Of a DNA stretch of 64,000 nt, positions 36,869 through 44,978 are shown one piece after another. The DNA is from Sphingobium sp. CCH11-B1. Lineage in GTDB: Bacteria; Pseudomonadota; Alphaproteobacteria; Sphingomonadales; Sphingomonadaceae. The stretch is from contig NZ_LSJY01000202.1 in NCBI RefSeq assembly GCF_001556865.1, positions 186,001 through 250,000 of the forward strand, in the 5' to 3' direction. The notes below the pieces were generated by a model. It did not search any database. It was not told the DNA's origin and saw only the letters and a program-made list of their open reading frames with translations. A program made the translations under genes and the position numbers. Each line of letters begins with the position of its first letter. Position 1 is the stretch's first letter.

Positions 36869-37141
36869 TCAGGCCGGCAGGTCGAGCGCGATCATGCGCT
36901 CGGCAATGGCGTCGGGATCGACCGGATAGTTGCCCGAAGCGATCGCGGCCTTGATCTGCGCGATTCGGTCCAGGTCGACAGGCGCGCCTTCTGCGGCCAT
37001 GCGGGCGGCTGGGCTGGCCGAAGCCGATGCGGACGCGGACAGGCTGGATCCACCCACGGCGGATGCACGGGTCTTGCCGCTTTCACGCAGGCTGTTCGCG
37101 CCGATCGCGCTGCTGATGCCTTGGCCAACGGAGTTGATCAT
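36869..37141 (-). CDS. flgM: Anti-sigma-28 factor FlgM
   Basis: Holds FliA inactive until the hook is finished and FlgM is exported. 90 residues from ATG 37141, preceded by AAGGAT. The first half is a disordered Ser/Ala-rich stretch. The C-terminal half is the sigma-binding part, LDRIAQIKAAIASGNYPVDP followed by DAIAERMIAL, the classic FlgM signature. It lies between flgA and the flgN-like gene under a sigma-54 promoter. Confidence 0.93.
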   Translation of the reverse strand: MINSVGQGISSAIGANSLRESGKTRASAVGGSSLSASASASASPAARMAAEGAPVDLDRIAQIKAAIASGNYPVDPDAIAERMIALDLPA

Positions 37142-37186
37142 TGGGTTCAATCCTTCACTCGTCCCTGTCGACTATAACGGACAAGT

Positions 37187-37759
37187 TCAAAAATCATTAA
37201 ATCCCGGAATGCGCACAACCCCCATTTCCACGACCTGCGCGAAAATCGGCGCACTTTTCTTGTCTTCGCGCACGCGAATGGTCTCGCCGGCGGCACCATC
37301 CTCGTCCGCGACCATCATGCGCGACACGCTGAAGGCGGCGTTGCCGGCCATCAATTGCACCGGATCGCCCCGGCGCACCACCGCTTCGCGCGATGGCGCG
37401 GCGGCCGGGCGTGCGAACCGGGATTGAGGCGCCGCGGCTGTGCGCGGCAATGGACCGGAAGCGCCCGCAGCCGCGCCTGCCGCCAGCGGCACGCGGATGC
37501 GCCAGCCCAGCGCGTCGCACTTGACCATCGCAGCACCGAAGACCGGCCCTTCTACGGTTGGGGTTGCAGGGCAGGCCGCCAGCCGCAGGCGGCGGTCGAC
37601 CGGCGCGGCGGGGCCGCCCGGCTCGCCCAGATTGGCGCCCACCGTCATCGCGACCAGACTGTCGATGCGATCGAGATTTTCGAATTTCTGCTGCGCCAGT
37701 GCGGGCTGCACGCCCACCAGCATGGCCACGGCGGCAAGAAGGAACGAAACGCGGAACAC
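37187..37759 (-). CDS. flgA: Flagellar P-ring assembly chaperone FlgA
   Basis: Periplasmic chaperone for the FlgI ring. 190 residues with signal peptide SFLLAAVAMLVGVQPALAQ. The C-terminal SAF-type domain is visible (VVRRGDPVQLMAGNAAFSVS and the following IRVREDKKSAPIFAQVV). A disulfide pair is possible between AACPA and VKCDAL. It is first in flgA-flgM-flgN, behind a sigma-54 promoter. Confidence 0.92.
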   Translation of the reverse strand: MFRVSFLLAAVAMLVGVQPALAQQKFENLDRIDSLVAMTVGANLGEPGGPAAPVDRRLRLAACPATPTVEGPVFGAAMVKCDALGWRIRVPLAAGAAAGASGPLPRTAAAPQSRFARPAAAPSREAVVRRGDPVQLMAGNAAFSVSRMMVADEDGAAGETIRVREDKKSAPIFAQVVEMGVVRIPGFNDF

Positions 37760-37801
37760 GGCCTGTCTCCTGATAAGGCGGACAATCTATACCGCGTTAT
37801 C

Positions 37802-37817
37802 AGCAAAATCCGTGCCA
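37802..37817 (-). promoter_or_regulatory. Sigma-54 promoter of flgA-flgM
   Basis: Minus strand TGGCACG (37817-37811), GATT, TTGCT (37806-37802): exact agreement with TGGCACG-N4-TTGCW. It lies inside the 3' intergenic space after the second motB gene (stop at 37825), 43 bases before the flgA ATG. Confidence 0.9.
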
Positions 37818-37824
37818 TCCGGTA

Positions 37825-38322
37825 TCAGCGCGGGCCGGAGGGCCTTGTCGCGATGCGGATCGTCTGCCCCTTGCCCGCTTGGTCCTGCGCCTGATCCAGC
37901 CCGCGTATGACCAGGCGATCCTGCGCCACGCCGTTCGCGCGCAAGGCTCGCGCGACAGCCCCAAGACGAGCCGCCGCCAGATCCCATCCATCGAAGCGAC
38001 GGGCGGACGGATCGATCCCGTCGCTGCGCAACTCGATCCTGTCCTGCCGCCCGATATCATGTGCGATGCGCGTGAGACGCGCCTGCCCGCTCGCGCTCAG
38101 CAACGCCTCATCCGGCAGGAAAAGGTCCGCCGCGTGCAGCTCGATGCCGCGTGGCGCGGTCTTTCCGCCAAATCGTGCGCTCACCTGCGCCAGCATGGCG
38201 TCCCGCTTGCTGCCGCTCGCCTGCAGCAGGACGAAAAAGCCGAGCAGCAGCAGCAACAGGTCGGCAAAGCTTATTGCCCAGCGATTGCGCCGGGCAGCAG
38301 TAGTTGAGGCGGGGCCGGTCAT
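37825..38322 (-). CDS. Second, short MotB-like stator protein
   Basis: Partner of the MotA-like protein upstream. 165 residues from ATG 38322, which overlaps the motA-like stop (ATGA). One membrane helix, ISFADLLLLLLGFFVLLQAS, holds the proton-path aspartate (Asp21). The rest is a reduced OmpA-type domain (RIELRSDGIDPSARRFDGWD and the following LAAARLGAVARALRANGV). It is about half the length of the main MotB and lacks a clear GHTD peptidoglycan motif. Flagellar use is supported by the sigma-28 promoter of the pair; an ExbD/TolR-like role is an alternative. Confidence 0.82.
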   Translation of the reverse strand: MTGPASTTAARRNRWAISFADLLLLLLGFFVLLQASGSKRDAMLAQVSARFGGKTAPRGIELHAADLFLPDEALLSASGQARLTRIAHDIGRQDRIELRSDGIDPSARRFDGWDLAAARLGAVARALRANGVAQDRLVIRGLDQAQDQAGKGQTIRIATRPSGPR

Positions 38323-38987
38323 GCGACCTCGCGGATCGTCGCACGGCGCAGCGGCGCATTTTCCCGCCGCGCGATCAGCAGCATCCGGTCGGCGACCTCG
38401 CGCTGCCACGCCAGTTCCCGTTCCGACAGGTCGGCAAGCCTGGCCGCGATGGGCGCGGCGATCATGTTGGCGATGATGACGCCATAGAGGGTGGTGAGCA
38501 GCGCCAGCGCCATTGAAGGCCCCAGCCTGGCGGGGTCGTCCATTGCCGCGAACATGCCGACAAGGCCGATGATGGTTCCCGCCATGCCCAGCGCGGGCGC
38601 GGCGTCGGCGATCGACAGCCATAATTTGTGCGCGGCGCCGTGCCGTTGGGCCCGATCGGACAGCGTCTGTGCCGCCCACTGCTCGAACTGCTCGGCGCGC
38701 TCGCAATTGGCCAGCTTGCGCGCGGCCTCGGTCAGGAATGCGTTGGCGGTTTTCACGCGATCCGTGCAGGCAAGGCCGCGTAGCTGCGCCACCTGGTCGA
38801 TCTTCAGCATGGCGGCGCGCGCGCCATCCCTGGCGCGATCGGGATCGGCGATGAGCAGGGGCCTCAACGCCGCGAAGCCGCGCCCCATCGATGCCCAGCC
38901 ATTCTGGAACAACGCCACAAGGGCGATCCCGACCAGCATCGCTCCAAGGGTAACGGGATCGAACAAATGGCCGATAATCGCGATCAT
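38319..38987 (-). CDS. Second MotA-like stator protein
   Basis: MotA/TolQ/ExbB-family proton channel subunit, 222 residues with four expected membrane helices: near the N-terminus FDPVTLGAMLVGIALVALF and a short second one, then DAAPALGMAGTIIGLVGMFA and MALALLTTLYGVIIANMIAA. The conserved Pro in APALG and the TLYGVIIAN segment are MotA-type. The cytoplasmic loop is shorter than in the MotA at 47.6 kb. Upstream is a FliA promoter, so it is probably a second motor stator. Confidence 0.86.
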   Translation of the reverse strand: MIAIIGHLFDPVTLGAMLVGIALVALFQNGWASMGRGFAALRPLLIADPDRARDGARAAMLKIDQVAQLRGLACTDRVKTANAFLTEAARKLANCERAEQFEQWAAQTLSDRAQRHGAAHKLWLSIADAAPALGMAGTIIGLVGMFAAMDDPARLGPSMALALLTTLYGVIIANMIAAPIAARLADLSERELAWQREVADRMLLIARRENAPLRRATIREVA

Positions 38988-39129
38988 AATGTCCCTCCCT
39001 CGTCAGCCGCACCTGTGGCGGCAACAGCCTGCCGCTGGCCGGCAAATAATTGCCGCCCTTGCCGCCCGCCCACGCGGAAGCCCGGTTTTCCGCCGATTTC
39101 CGCGCCAACCATGCGTCACCCACGCAAAT

Positions 39130-39145
39130 TGGCACGGCTCTTGCT
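39130..39145 (+). promoter_or_regulatory. Sigma-54 promoter of the flgB operon
   Basis: TGGCACG (39130-39136), GCTC, TTGCT (39141-39145): a perfect sigma-54 element, GG and GC ten bases apart. Expected start near 39157, giving a leader of about 65 bases to flgB. The opposite-strand stator promoter lies inside that leader. Confidence 0.9.
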
Positions 39146-39187
39146 GATTACAGGCTGGATCACCCGCAGGAGACGCCATCAGGCTTC

Positions 39188-39214
39188 AGAACGGCGGGTG
39201 AAGGCGAAACTTTA
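39188..39214 (-). promoter_or_regulatory. Sigma-28 promoter of the second stator pair, inside the flgB leader
   Basis: Minus strand TAAA (39214-39211), 15 bases, GCCGTTCT (39195-39188), the same -10 as the fliD promoter. It points to the motA-like gene, whose ATG is about 200 bases away. The resulting transcript runs back across the flgB sigma-54 promoter. Confidence 0.75.
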
Positions 39215-39222
39215 GAGCGAAT

Positions 39223-39597
39223 ATGAACATGTCGGTTGAAGACAATCTGTTCGGGATACATGGGAAGGCGCTGGCCCTGCGGTCGCAGCGCCTGTCCCTG
39301 CTCGCGTCCAACATCGCCAATGCCTCCACGCCCGGCTACAAGGCGCGGGACATCGATTTCGAGGCGGCGCTGAAGGAAGCCACCGCCCGGGGCGGCGGCT
39401 CCGCGACCGACGTGTCGAAGGCCGTCGACGATTCGATGGGCTATCGCGTCCCGCTCCAGCCCAGCCTTGACGGTAACACGGTCGAGCTCAGCACCGAACA
39501 GACGCTCTTTGCGGAGAATGCGGTCAAATATCGCACGACCCTCTCCTTCCTGGAGGGCCGCATCAACACCATCAACCGCGCGCTGAAGGGAGAATGA
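39223..39597 (+). CDS. flgB: Flagellar proximal rod protein FlgB
   Basis: A 124-residue proximal rod subunit. The N-terminal rod/hook family motif is LLASNIANASTPGYKARDID, and the C-terminus VKYRTTLSFLEGRINTINRA is typical of FlgB. First gene of the rod-hook operon; its stop overlaps the flgC start. Confidence 0.94.
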   Translation: MNMSVEDNLFGIHGKALALRSQRLSLLASNIANASTPGYKARDIDFEAALKEATARGGGSATDVSKAVDDSMGYRVPLQPSLDGNTVELSTEQTLFAENAVKYRTTLSFLEGRINTINRALKGE

Positions 39598-40007
39598 GCA
39601 TGAGCAATCCGCCCATGAACGTCTTCGACATCGCCGGCCGCGCGATGAGCGCGCAGCTGGTCCGGCTCAACGCCACCGCATCGAACATGGCGAACGCCGG
39701 CAATGTCACCGGAAGCGCGGGCGAAGCCTATCGCGCGATCAAGCCGGTGTTCGAATCCGTCACCGACACGCCCGGCGTATCGACCGTGAAGGTCAAGAAC
39801 GTCGTCACCACCAACGCGCAGCCGACGAAGCGCCACGACCCCAACCATCCGCTCGCCGACGCGAACGGGGATGTGTGGGAAGCGGCGGTGGACGAGAATG
39901 CCGAGCTGGTCGACATGATCGAGACCGCCCGCATGTACCAGAACAACGTCCAGGTGCTGAATACCGCCAAGTCGCTGATGATGGAAACCATAAGGATCGG
40001 CAAATGA
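39594..40007 (+). CDS. flgC: Flagellar proximal rod protein FlgC
   Basis: A 137-residue rod subunit. Motifs: MNVFDIAGRAMSAQLVRLNA, TASNMANAGNV and the C-terminal ENAELVDMIETARMYQNNVQ. KRHDPNHPLADANG is the FlgC-specific block. It overlaps flgB by four bases and flgD by four bases. Confidence 0.95.
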   Translation: MSMSNPPMNVFDIAGRAMSAQLVRLNATASNMANAGNVTGSAGEAYRAIKPVFESVTDTPGVSTVKVKNVVTTNAQPTKRHDPNHPLADANGDVWEAAVDENAELVDMIETARMYQNNVQVLNTAKSLMMETIRIGK

Positions 40008-40660
40008 CGACGACCACCGCAACCGACAGCGCGGGCCTTTCGGTTTACAAACCCACGGCGAATGTCGGCACCGGCAGCGCGACGATGGACCAGTCCAGCT
40101 TCCTGACGCTGCTGACCGCGCAGATGCAGTTCCAGGACCCGTTCGAACCGGTGAAGAACAGCGACATGGTGGCCCAGATGGCGACCATCACCAATTCGTC
40201 CGGCATCGCGGAAATGAACGCATCCATAAAGACGCTTACCAAGGAAATGACCGGCACCCGGCTGGGCGACGCCGCCAGCTGGATCGGCAAGTCGATGCTG
40301 GTGAACAGCAACATCGCCGCACCCGACGTCGCCGGCACCTATGCGGGTCAGGTCACCCTGCCCGCCGCGACGGATGGCGCGTCGATCGATCTGGTCGATG
40401 CCGCAGGCAACACCGTCAAGACCATCGACATGGGTCCGCAACAGGCCGGTGACGTCACCTTCTACTGGGACGGCAAGAACGACGCCGGCCAGACGGTCTC
40501 CACCTCCGCCCTTCAGGTCAAGGTGAATGGCGCGACGCCCACCAGGGTCGCGACCTGGGCAACCATCGCCGCCGTGCAGTCTCCTGCCGACGGCTCGTCC
40601 TCAAAACTCATCACCGCGCTCGGCAGCTACAGCCCGTCCGACGCGATCAGCCTCATGTAA
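40004..40660 (+). CDS. flgD: Hook assembly cap protein FlgD
   Basis: Scaffold for hook polymerisation, 218 residues from ATG 40004, which overlaps the flgC stop. The conserved N-terminal block is DQSSFLTLLTAQMQFQDPFE followed by PVKNSDMVAQMA. The C-terminus has the Tudor/FnIII-like region (VTFYWDGKNDAGQTVST). The frame is open upstream inside flgC, but that is not FlgD. Confidence 0.94.
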   Translation: MTTTTATDSAGLSVYKPTANVGTGSATMDQSSFLTLLTAQMQFQDPFEPVKNSDMVAQMATITNSSGIAEMNASIKTLTKEMTGTRLGDAASWIGKSMLVNSNIAAPDVAGTYAGQVTLPAATDGASIDLVDAAGNTVKTIDMGPQQAGDVTFYWDGKNDAGQTVSTSALQVKVNGATPTRVATWATIAAVQSPADGSSSKLITALGSYSPSDAISLM

Positions 40661-40699
40661 TTTTTCCGAACCCTTCCTTTTCACCCAAGGAGCAACGCC

Positions 40700-41530
40700 A
40701 TGTCCTTCTACATCTCTCTCTCGGGCCTCAAGGCTTCGCAGGTCGATCTTTCGACGATCTCGAACAACGTCGCCAATGTGAACAGCACCGCGTTCAAAAA
40801 GAGCAAGACGATCTTCGGCGACATCTTCGCCGCCGCGCCGATGCAGACCACCAACCAGGTCTCGGGGCAAGGCGTCCGGGTCCAGGGCGTGACCCAGCAG
40901 TTCACGCAGGGCACGCTGGAAACCACCGACAAGACGCTGGATATGGCCATCGCGGGCGAAGGCTATTTCACGGTGAAAGGCGAGGATGGCACCATCAGCT
41001 ATACCCGCAACGGCGCCTTTGCCGTCGACGACAACCGGTTCGCCGTCGACACGACCGGCGCGCGCATCCAGATTTTTCCCGTCGATCCGCAGACCGGCGT
41101 TCCGACCGGCAATCCAGCGACCGCGACGCCCGCCGACCTTACCGACCTCAATATTCCCACCAGTGCCAACAATGCGCAGCTGACCAGCGTCGGCGTCGAC
41201 AAGAAAGGCATGGTCTCGGCCGTCTATGCCGATGGCAGCACGGTCTATCTGGGCCAGGTCGCCATGGCGACCTTCAACAGCCAGGAAGGCCTGCGCCAGG
41301 AAGGCGATGCCCACTGGAGCGCGAATGTCGCCAGCGGCGATCCGATCTTCGGCACCGCCAATCAGGGCATGTACGGCAGCGTCAACAGCGGCATGCTGGA
41401 ACGCTCCAACGTCGACATCACCGATGAACTGGTGGCGCTGATCGCTGCCCAGCGCAACTTCCAGGCGAACAGCAAGGCGATCGAGGCAGCCAACACGCTG
41501 ACCACGACCATCGTCAACCTGCGCACCTGA
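40700..41530 (+). CDS. flgE: Flagellar hook protein FlgE (short form)
   Basis: Hook subunit by position after flgD. 276 residues, well below the usual ~400, with the N-terminal ISLSGLKASQVDLSTISNNV and NSTAFKKSKTIFGDIF. The C-terminal helix is DELVALIAAQRNFQANSKAI. The central exposed domains are therefore small. An AAGGAG site precedes the ATG. By sequence alone it could be a FlgF/FlgG-like rod protein, but separate flgF and flgG follow. Confidence 0.88.
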   Translation: MSFYISLSGLKASQVDLSTISNNVANVNSTAFKKSKTIFGDIFAAAPMQTTNQVSGQGVRVQGVTQQFTQGTLETTDKTLDMAIAGEGYFTVKGEDGTISYTRNGAFAVDDNRFAVDTTGARIQIFPVDPQTGVPTGNPATATPADLTDLNIPTSANNAQLTSVGVDKKGMVSAVYADGSTVYLGQVAMATFNSQEGLRQEGDAHWSANVASGDPIFGTANQGMYGSVNSGMLERSNVDITDELVALIAAQRNFQANSKAIEAANTLTTTIVNLRT

Positions 41531-41553
41531 TCGGAAGGTAGAAGGGTCAGCCC

Positions 41554-42297
41554 ATGGATCGGCTCGTCAACACGGCACTCACGGCGATGCGCGGCGCGAT
41601 GGCGCGGCAGGCGTCGGTCGCGAACAACCTGGCGAACGTCAACACTGTCGGCTTTCGCGCGGAGATCGCCAATGCCGAGACGCGCTGGATCCAGGGCGAC
41701 ACCTTCGACACGCGGGCGCAGGCGTCCGAGCAGGTGATCGCCGCCGACATGGCGCAAGGCGCGGTCACCGCCACCGGCAACCCGCTCGACGTAGCCATGG
41801 ACGGAGACGCTTTGCTCTCCGTCCAGGCCGCGGACGGCAGCGAAGCCTATAGTCGCCGGGGCGACTTGCGGGTCACGGACAGCGGCCTCCTCACCACGGG
41901 CGAGGGCCTTGCCGTGCTCGGTGAAGGCGGTCCCATCGTCCTGCCGCAGATGGACAGCATCTCGATCGCGCAGGATGGCAGCATCTGGGGCGTGCCGCAG
42001 GGCGGCGACCCCGCCAACCCGCAGCAGGTCGACAAGCTCAAGCTCGTCAACGCGGCCGGATCCAGCATCGCCAAGGGCAAGGACGGCCTCTTCCGCGAAG
42101 TCAATGGCGGCGCGCTCCCTTCCGACCCGCTGGCGACCGTCACGTCGGGATCACTGGAAGGATCGAACGTCAACGCGACGGCCGCGCTGATCCAGATGAT
42201 CGAGGCCAGCCGCGCCTACGAGACGCAGGTCAAGATGATCGATACCGCCAAGCAGCTGGATGACGGCGGCGCGTCGCTGATGCGCCTCGACGGCTAG
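41554..42297 (+). CDS. flgF: Flagellar proximal rod protein FlgF
   Basis: A 247-residue rod protein. N-terminus VNTALTAMRGAMARQASVAN, then NLANVNTVGFRAE; C-terminus ATAALIQMIEASRAYETQVK. The middle has DGDALLSVQAADGSEAYSRRG, the conserved hook/rod beta segment. It lies between flgE and the sigma-54 promoter of flgG. Confidence 0.93.
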   Translation: MDRLVNTALTAMRGAMARQASVANNLANVNTVGFRAEIANAETRWIQGDTFDTRAQASEQVIAADMAQGAVTATGNPLDVAMDGDALLSVQAADGSEAYSRRGDLRVTDSGLLTTGEGLAVLGEGGPIVLPQMDSISIAQDGSIWGVPQGGDPANPQQVDKLKLVNAAGSSIAKGKDGLFREVNGGALPSDPLATVTSGSLEGSNVNATAALIQMIEASRAYETQVKMIDTAKQLDDGGASLMRLDG

Positions 42298-42302
42298 GAA
42301 GA

Positions 42303-42329
42303 ATGGTTAACATTGGCACGCCTCTTGCT
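42303..42329 (+). promoter_or_regulatory. Sigma-54 promoter of flgG with adjoining ATGGTTAA octamer
   Basis: TGGCACG (42314-42320), CCTC, TTGCT (42325-42329): a perfect sigma-54 element in the flgF-flgG gap. ATGGTTAA (42303-42310), a CtrA half-site-like octamer, ends four bases before the -24 element. It allows flgG-H-I-J-K-L to be driven separately from flgB-F. Confidence 0.85.
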
Positions 42330-42381
42330 TTGATGCGTGCATGATCAGCCCGATCAAGGGCCGTGTCACGGAGAAGTCTAG

Positions 42382-43170
42382 ATGAGCAACGCCGCCCTTC
42401 ATGTCGCCCGCACCGGCCTCGACGCGCAGAACACGAAGATGCGCGTGATCGCCAACAACCTGGCGAACGTCAACACGACCGGCTTCAAGAAGGACCGTGC
42501 GGATTTCGAGACGCTGGCCTATCAGCAGATCGTCCAGGCCGGCTCCAATTCCGACAGCGAAAACAAATTCGCCAACGGCCTGAACCTGGGATCGGGCGTC
42601 GCCCTGCAGGGCACCAGCAAGATCAATACGCAGGGCACGCTGAACCAGACCAGCAATGTGCTGGACATGGCGATCGAAGGATCGGGCTATTTCCAGGTGC
42701 AGAAGCCCGACGGCTCCATTGCCTACACCCGCGCCGGCAATTTCAGCGTCACGGCGGAAGGCACGATTGTCACCGCTGACGGATTGCCGCTGATCCCGCA
42801 GATCACTGTGCCGCAGGGCGCGACGTCCGTTTCCATCGGCAATGACGGCACCGTGGCGGCGACGCTGCAGGGCGAAAGCGAACCCAGCCAGCTGGGCCAG
42901 ATCGAACTGGCAAGCTTCATGAACCCGGCCGGCCTTCAGTCGCTGGGCGGCAACCTGCTTGCGGAAACCGCCGCCAGCGGCACGCCGCAGGTCGGCGTGG
43001 CGGGGCTTGAAGGGCGCGGCATGATCCGCTCGGGCTATCTCGAAACCTCCAACGTCAACATCGTGGAGGAACTGGTCGACATGATCGAGACGCAGCGCGC
43101 CTATGAGGTCAATTCCAAGATGATCAAGGCCACCGACGAAATGCTCCAATACGCCAATCAGAATATCTGA
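42382..43170 (+). CDS. flgG: Flagellar distal rod protein FlgG
   Basis: Distal rod subunit, 262 residues, the usual length. N-terminal TGLDAQNTKMRVIANNLANV followed by NTTGFKKDRADFE. The segment with LDMAIEGSGYFQVQ, DGSIAYTRAG and the C-terminal NIVEELVDMIETQRAYEVNS are FlgG-typical. Confidence 0.96.
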   Translation: MSNAALHVARTGLDAQNTKMRVIANNLANVNTTGFKKDRADFETLAYQQIVQAGSNSDSENKFANGLNLGSGVALQGTSKINTQGTLNQTSNVLDMAIEGSGYFQVQKPDGSIAYTRAGNFSVTAEGTIVTADGLPLIPQITVPQGATSVSIGNDGTVAATLQGESEPSQLGQIELASFMNPAGLQSLGGNLLAETAASGTPQVGVAGLEGRGMIRSGYLETSNVNIVEELVDMIETQRAYEVNSKMIKATDEMLQYANQNI

Positions 43171-43179
43171 GCCTGATCG

Positions 43180-43857
43180 ATGCGCCTCTCCCCCATCCTT
43201 GCCGCCCTGCCGGTTCTCGCGCTTGCCGCCGCTCCCGCCGATGCGGGGCGCAAGAAGCGCGACGTCGAACGCGAATATTACGCGCCGACCGTGGTCGCAC
43301 AGCCGGCCGCGCCGGCGGCGAACGGCTCCATATTCCAGGCTTCGATGGGTTATACCCCGCTGACCAGCGGCGCGCGCGCGACCAGCGTGGGCGACATCAT
43401 CACCATCGTCCTGGTCGAACGCACACAGGCGACCAAGAGCACCAGCGCCGATACCAGCCGCGCCGGCAATATCGGCCTGACCCCTCCCAGCACCGGCATC
43501 CTGTCCAAGCTCTTCTCGGCGAGCGATGTGGCGGCCGGCGGGCAGAACAGCTTCACCGGCAAGGGCGGGGCCAGCCAGTCCAACGCCCTGTCCGGCGAGA
43601 TCACGGTGACGATCGCCGCCGTCTATCCCAATGGCACCATGCTGGTGAAGGGTGAGAAGGCGCTGACGCTCAACCGGGGCGACGAATATATCCAGCTGAG
43701 CGGCCTCGTCCGCCAGGCCGACATCGCGCCCGACAACCGTATCGCATCGACCCGCGTGGCCGACGCCAAGATCATTTACAAGGGCAAGGGCGAGATCGCC
43801 AACGCCAGCCGCCAGGGCTGGCTCCAGCGTTTCTTCTCCGCGATCAGCCCCTTCTGA
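43180..43857 (+). CDS. flgH: Flagellar L-ring protein FlgH
   Basis: Outer-membrane ring subunit, 225 residues. The signal is ILAALPVLALAAAPADA. Family blocks: VGDIITIVLVERTQATKSTS, LSGEITVTIAAVYPNGTMLV and KGEKALTLNRGDEYIQLSGL, then VRQADI. No lipobox cysteine is obvious at the cleavage site, unlike the lipoprotein form in enterics. Confidence 0.95.
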   Translation: MRLSPILAALPVLALAAAPADAGRKKRDVEREYYAPTVVAQPAAPAANGSIFQASMGYTPLTSGARATSVGDIITIVLVERTQATKSTSADTSRAGNIGLTPPSTGILSKLFSASDVAAGGQNSFTGKGGASQSNALSGEITVTIAAVYPNGTMLVKGEKALTLNRGDEYIQLSGLVRQADIAPDNRIASTRVADAKIIYKGKGEIANASRQGWLQRFFSAISPF

Positions 43858-43877
43858 CGAGGGATTTGGATAGCATC

Positions 43878-44978
43878 ATGACCCGCCTGTTCCGCTTCCT
43901 CCTCGCCGCACTCGCGATGGCTTCGGCGCCGGTCGCCCATGCCGAACGCATCAAGGATCTTGGCAGCTTTCAGGGCGTCCGCCCCAACCAGCTGACCGGC
44001 TACGGCATCGTCGTGGGCTTGGCCGGCACGGGCGACGACAGCATTCAATATGCGACGGAAGGCATGAAGGGCGTCGTCTCGCGCTTCGGCCTTACGCTGC
44101 CGCCGGGCGTGAACCCGGCGCTCAAAAATGCAGCGGCGGTGCTGGTGACGGCCGATCTGCCCGCCTTCGCCAAGCCCGGCCAGCGGCTTGACGTCACCGT
44201 CTCCGCCCTGGGCAAGGCCAAGTCGCTGCGGGGCGGCACGCTCATCATGACGCCGCTGCGCGGCGCGGACAATGAAATCTACGGCATGGCGCAGGGCAAT
44301 CTCGCCGTCGGCGGCCTCGGCGTTTCGGGCGCGGACGGCAGCCAGGTGTCGGTCAACATTCCGTCTGCCGGCCGCATTCCCGGTGGCGCGACGGTGGAGC
44401 GCGCGGTCGCGACCGGCTTCGACACCGCGCCCGTGCTGACCTTCAACCTCGCCGAAGCAGACCTTACCACCGCGCTGCGCGTCGCGGACGGCATCAACCG
44501 CGCCTTCGGTGACAAGCGCGCCAGCGCCGTCGACGCTGTGTCGGTCTCGATCGCCGCGCAGCCGGGCGCGGAAACCCGTATCATGATGATGGGCATGATC
44601 GAGAATATCGAGATCGCGCCCGCCGATGCCCCTGCCAAGGTGATCGTCAACGCGCGCACGGGAACGGTCGTCATCAATGGCGCGGTCAAGATCCATCCCG
44701 CCGCCGTGGCGCATGGCAAACTGACCGTCAGCGTCAACGAAAGCCCGCGCGTCGTTCAGCCCGCGCCTTTCAGCCAGGGGCGCACGGCGGTCGAACAGTC
44801 GAGCAGCATCAGCATCGACGAGCAGAAAAAACCTATGGTTAATTTTAAAGGCGGGGCCTCGCTGGCCGATATAGTCAAGGCGGTGAACGCCATCGGCGCT
44901 TCGCCGGCGGACATGGTCGCGATCCTTGAGGCGCTCAAACAGGCGGGCGCGATGAAAGCGGAACTGGTGGTGCTCTGA
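43878..44978 (+). CDS. flgI: Flagellar P-ring protein FlgI
   Basis: Periplasmic ring protein, 366 residues from ATG 43878 (GGATAG six bases before). A TTG at 43866 is in frame but badly spaced. The signal is FRFLLAALAMASAPVAHAE. Typical blocks: RIKDLGSFQGVRPNQLTGYG, the IVVGLAGTGDD that follows, and MTPLRGADNEIYGMAQGNLA. Its stop overlaps the flgJ start by one base. Confidence 0.96.
   Translation: MTRLFRFLLAALAMASAPVAHAERIKDLGSFQGVRPNQLTGYGIVVGLAGTGDDSIQYATEGMKGVVSRFGLTLPPGVNPALKNAAAVLVTADLPAFAKPGQRLDVTVSALGKAKSLRGGTLIMTPLRGADNEIYGMAQGNLAVGGLGVSGADGSQVSVNIPSAGRIPGGATVERAVATGFDTAPVLTFNLAEADLTTALRVADGINRAFGDKRASAVDAVSVSIAAQPGAETRIMMMGMIENIEIAPADAPAKVIVNARTGTVVINGAVKIHPAAVAHGKLTVSVNESPRVVQPAPFSQGRTAVEQSSSISIDEQKKPMVNFKGGASLADIVKAVNAIGASPADMVAILEALKQAGAMKAELVVL

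Noticed and set aside
39030..39060. GGCAATTATTTGCC upstream of the second motA as a sigma-54 promoter
   Set aside because: GG and GC are nine and not ten bases apart; the segment is better read as a small palindrome.
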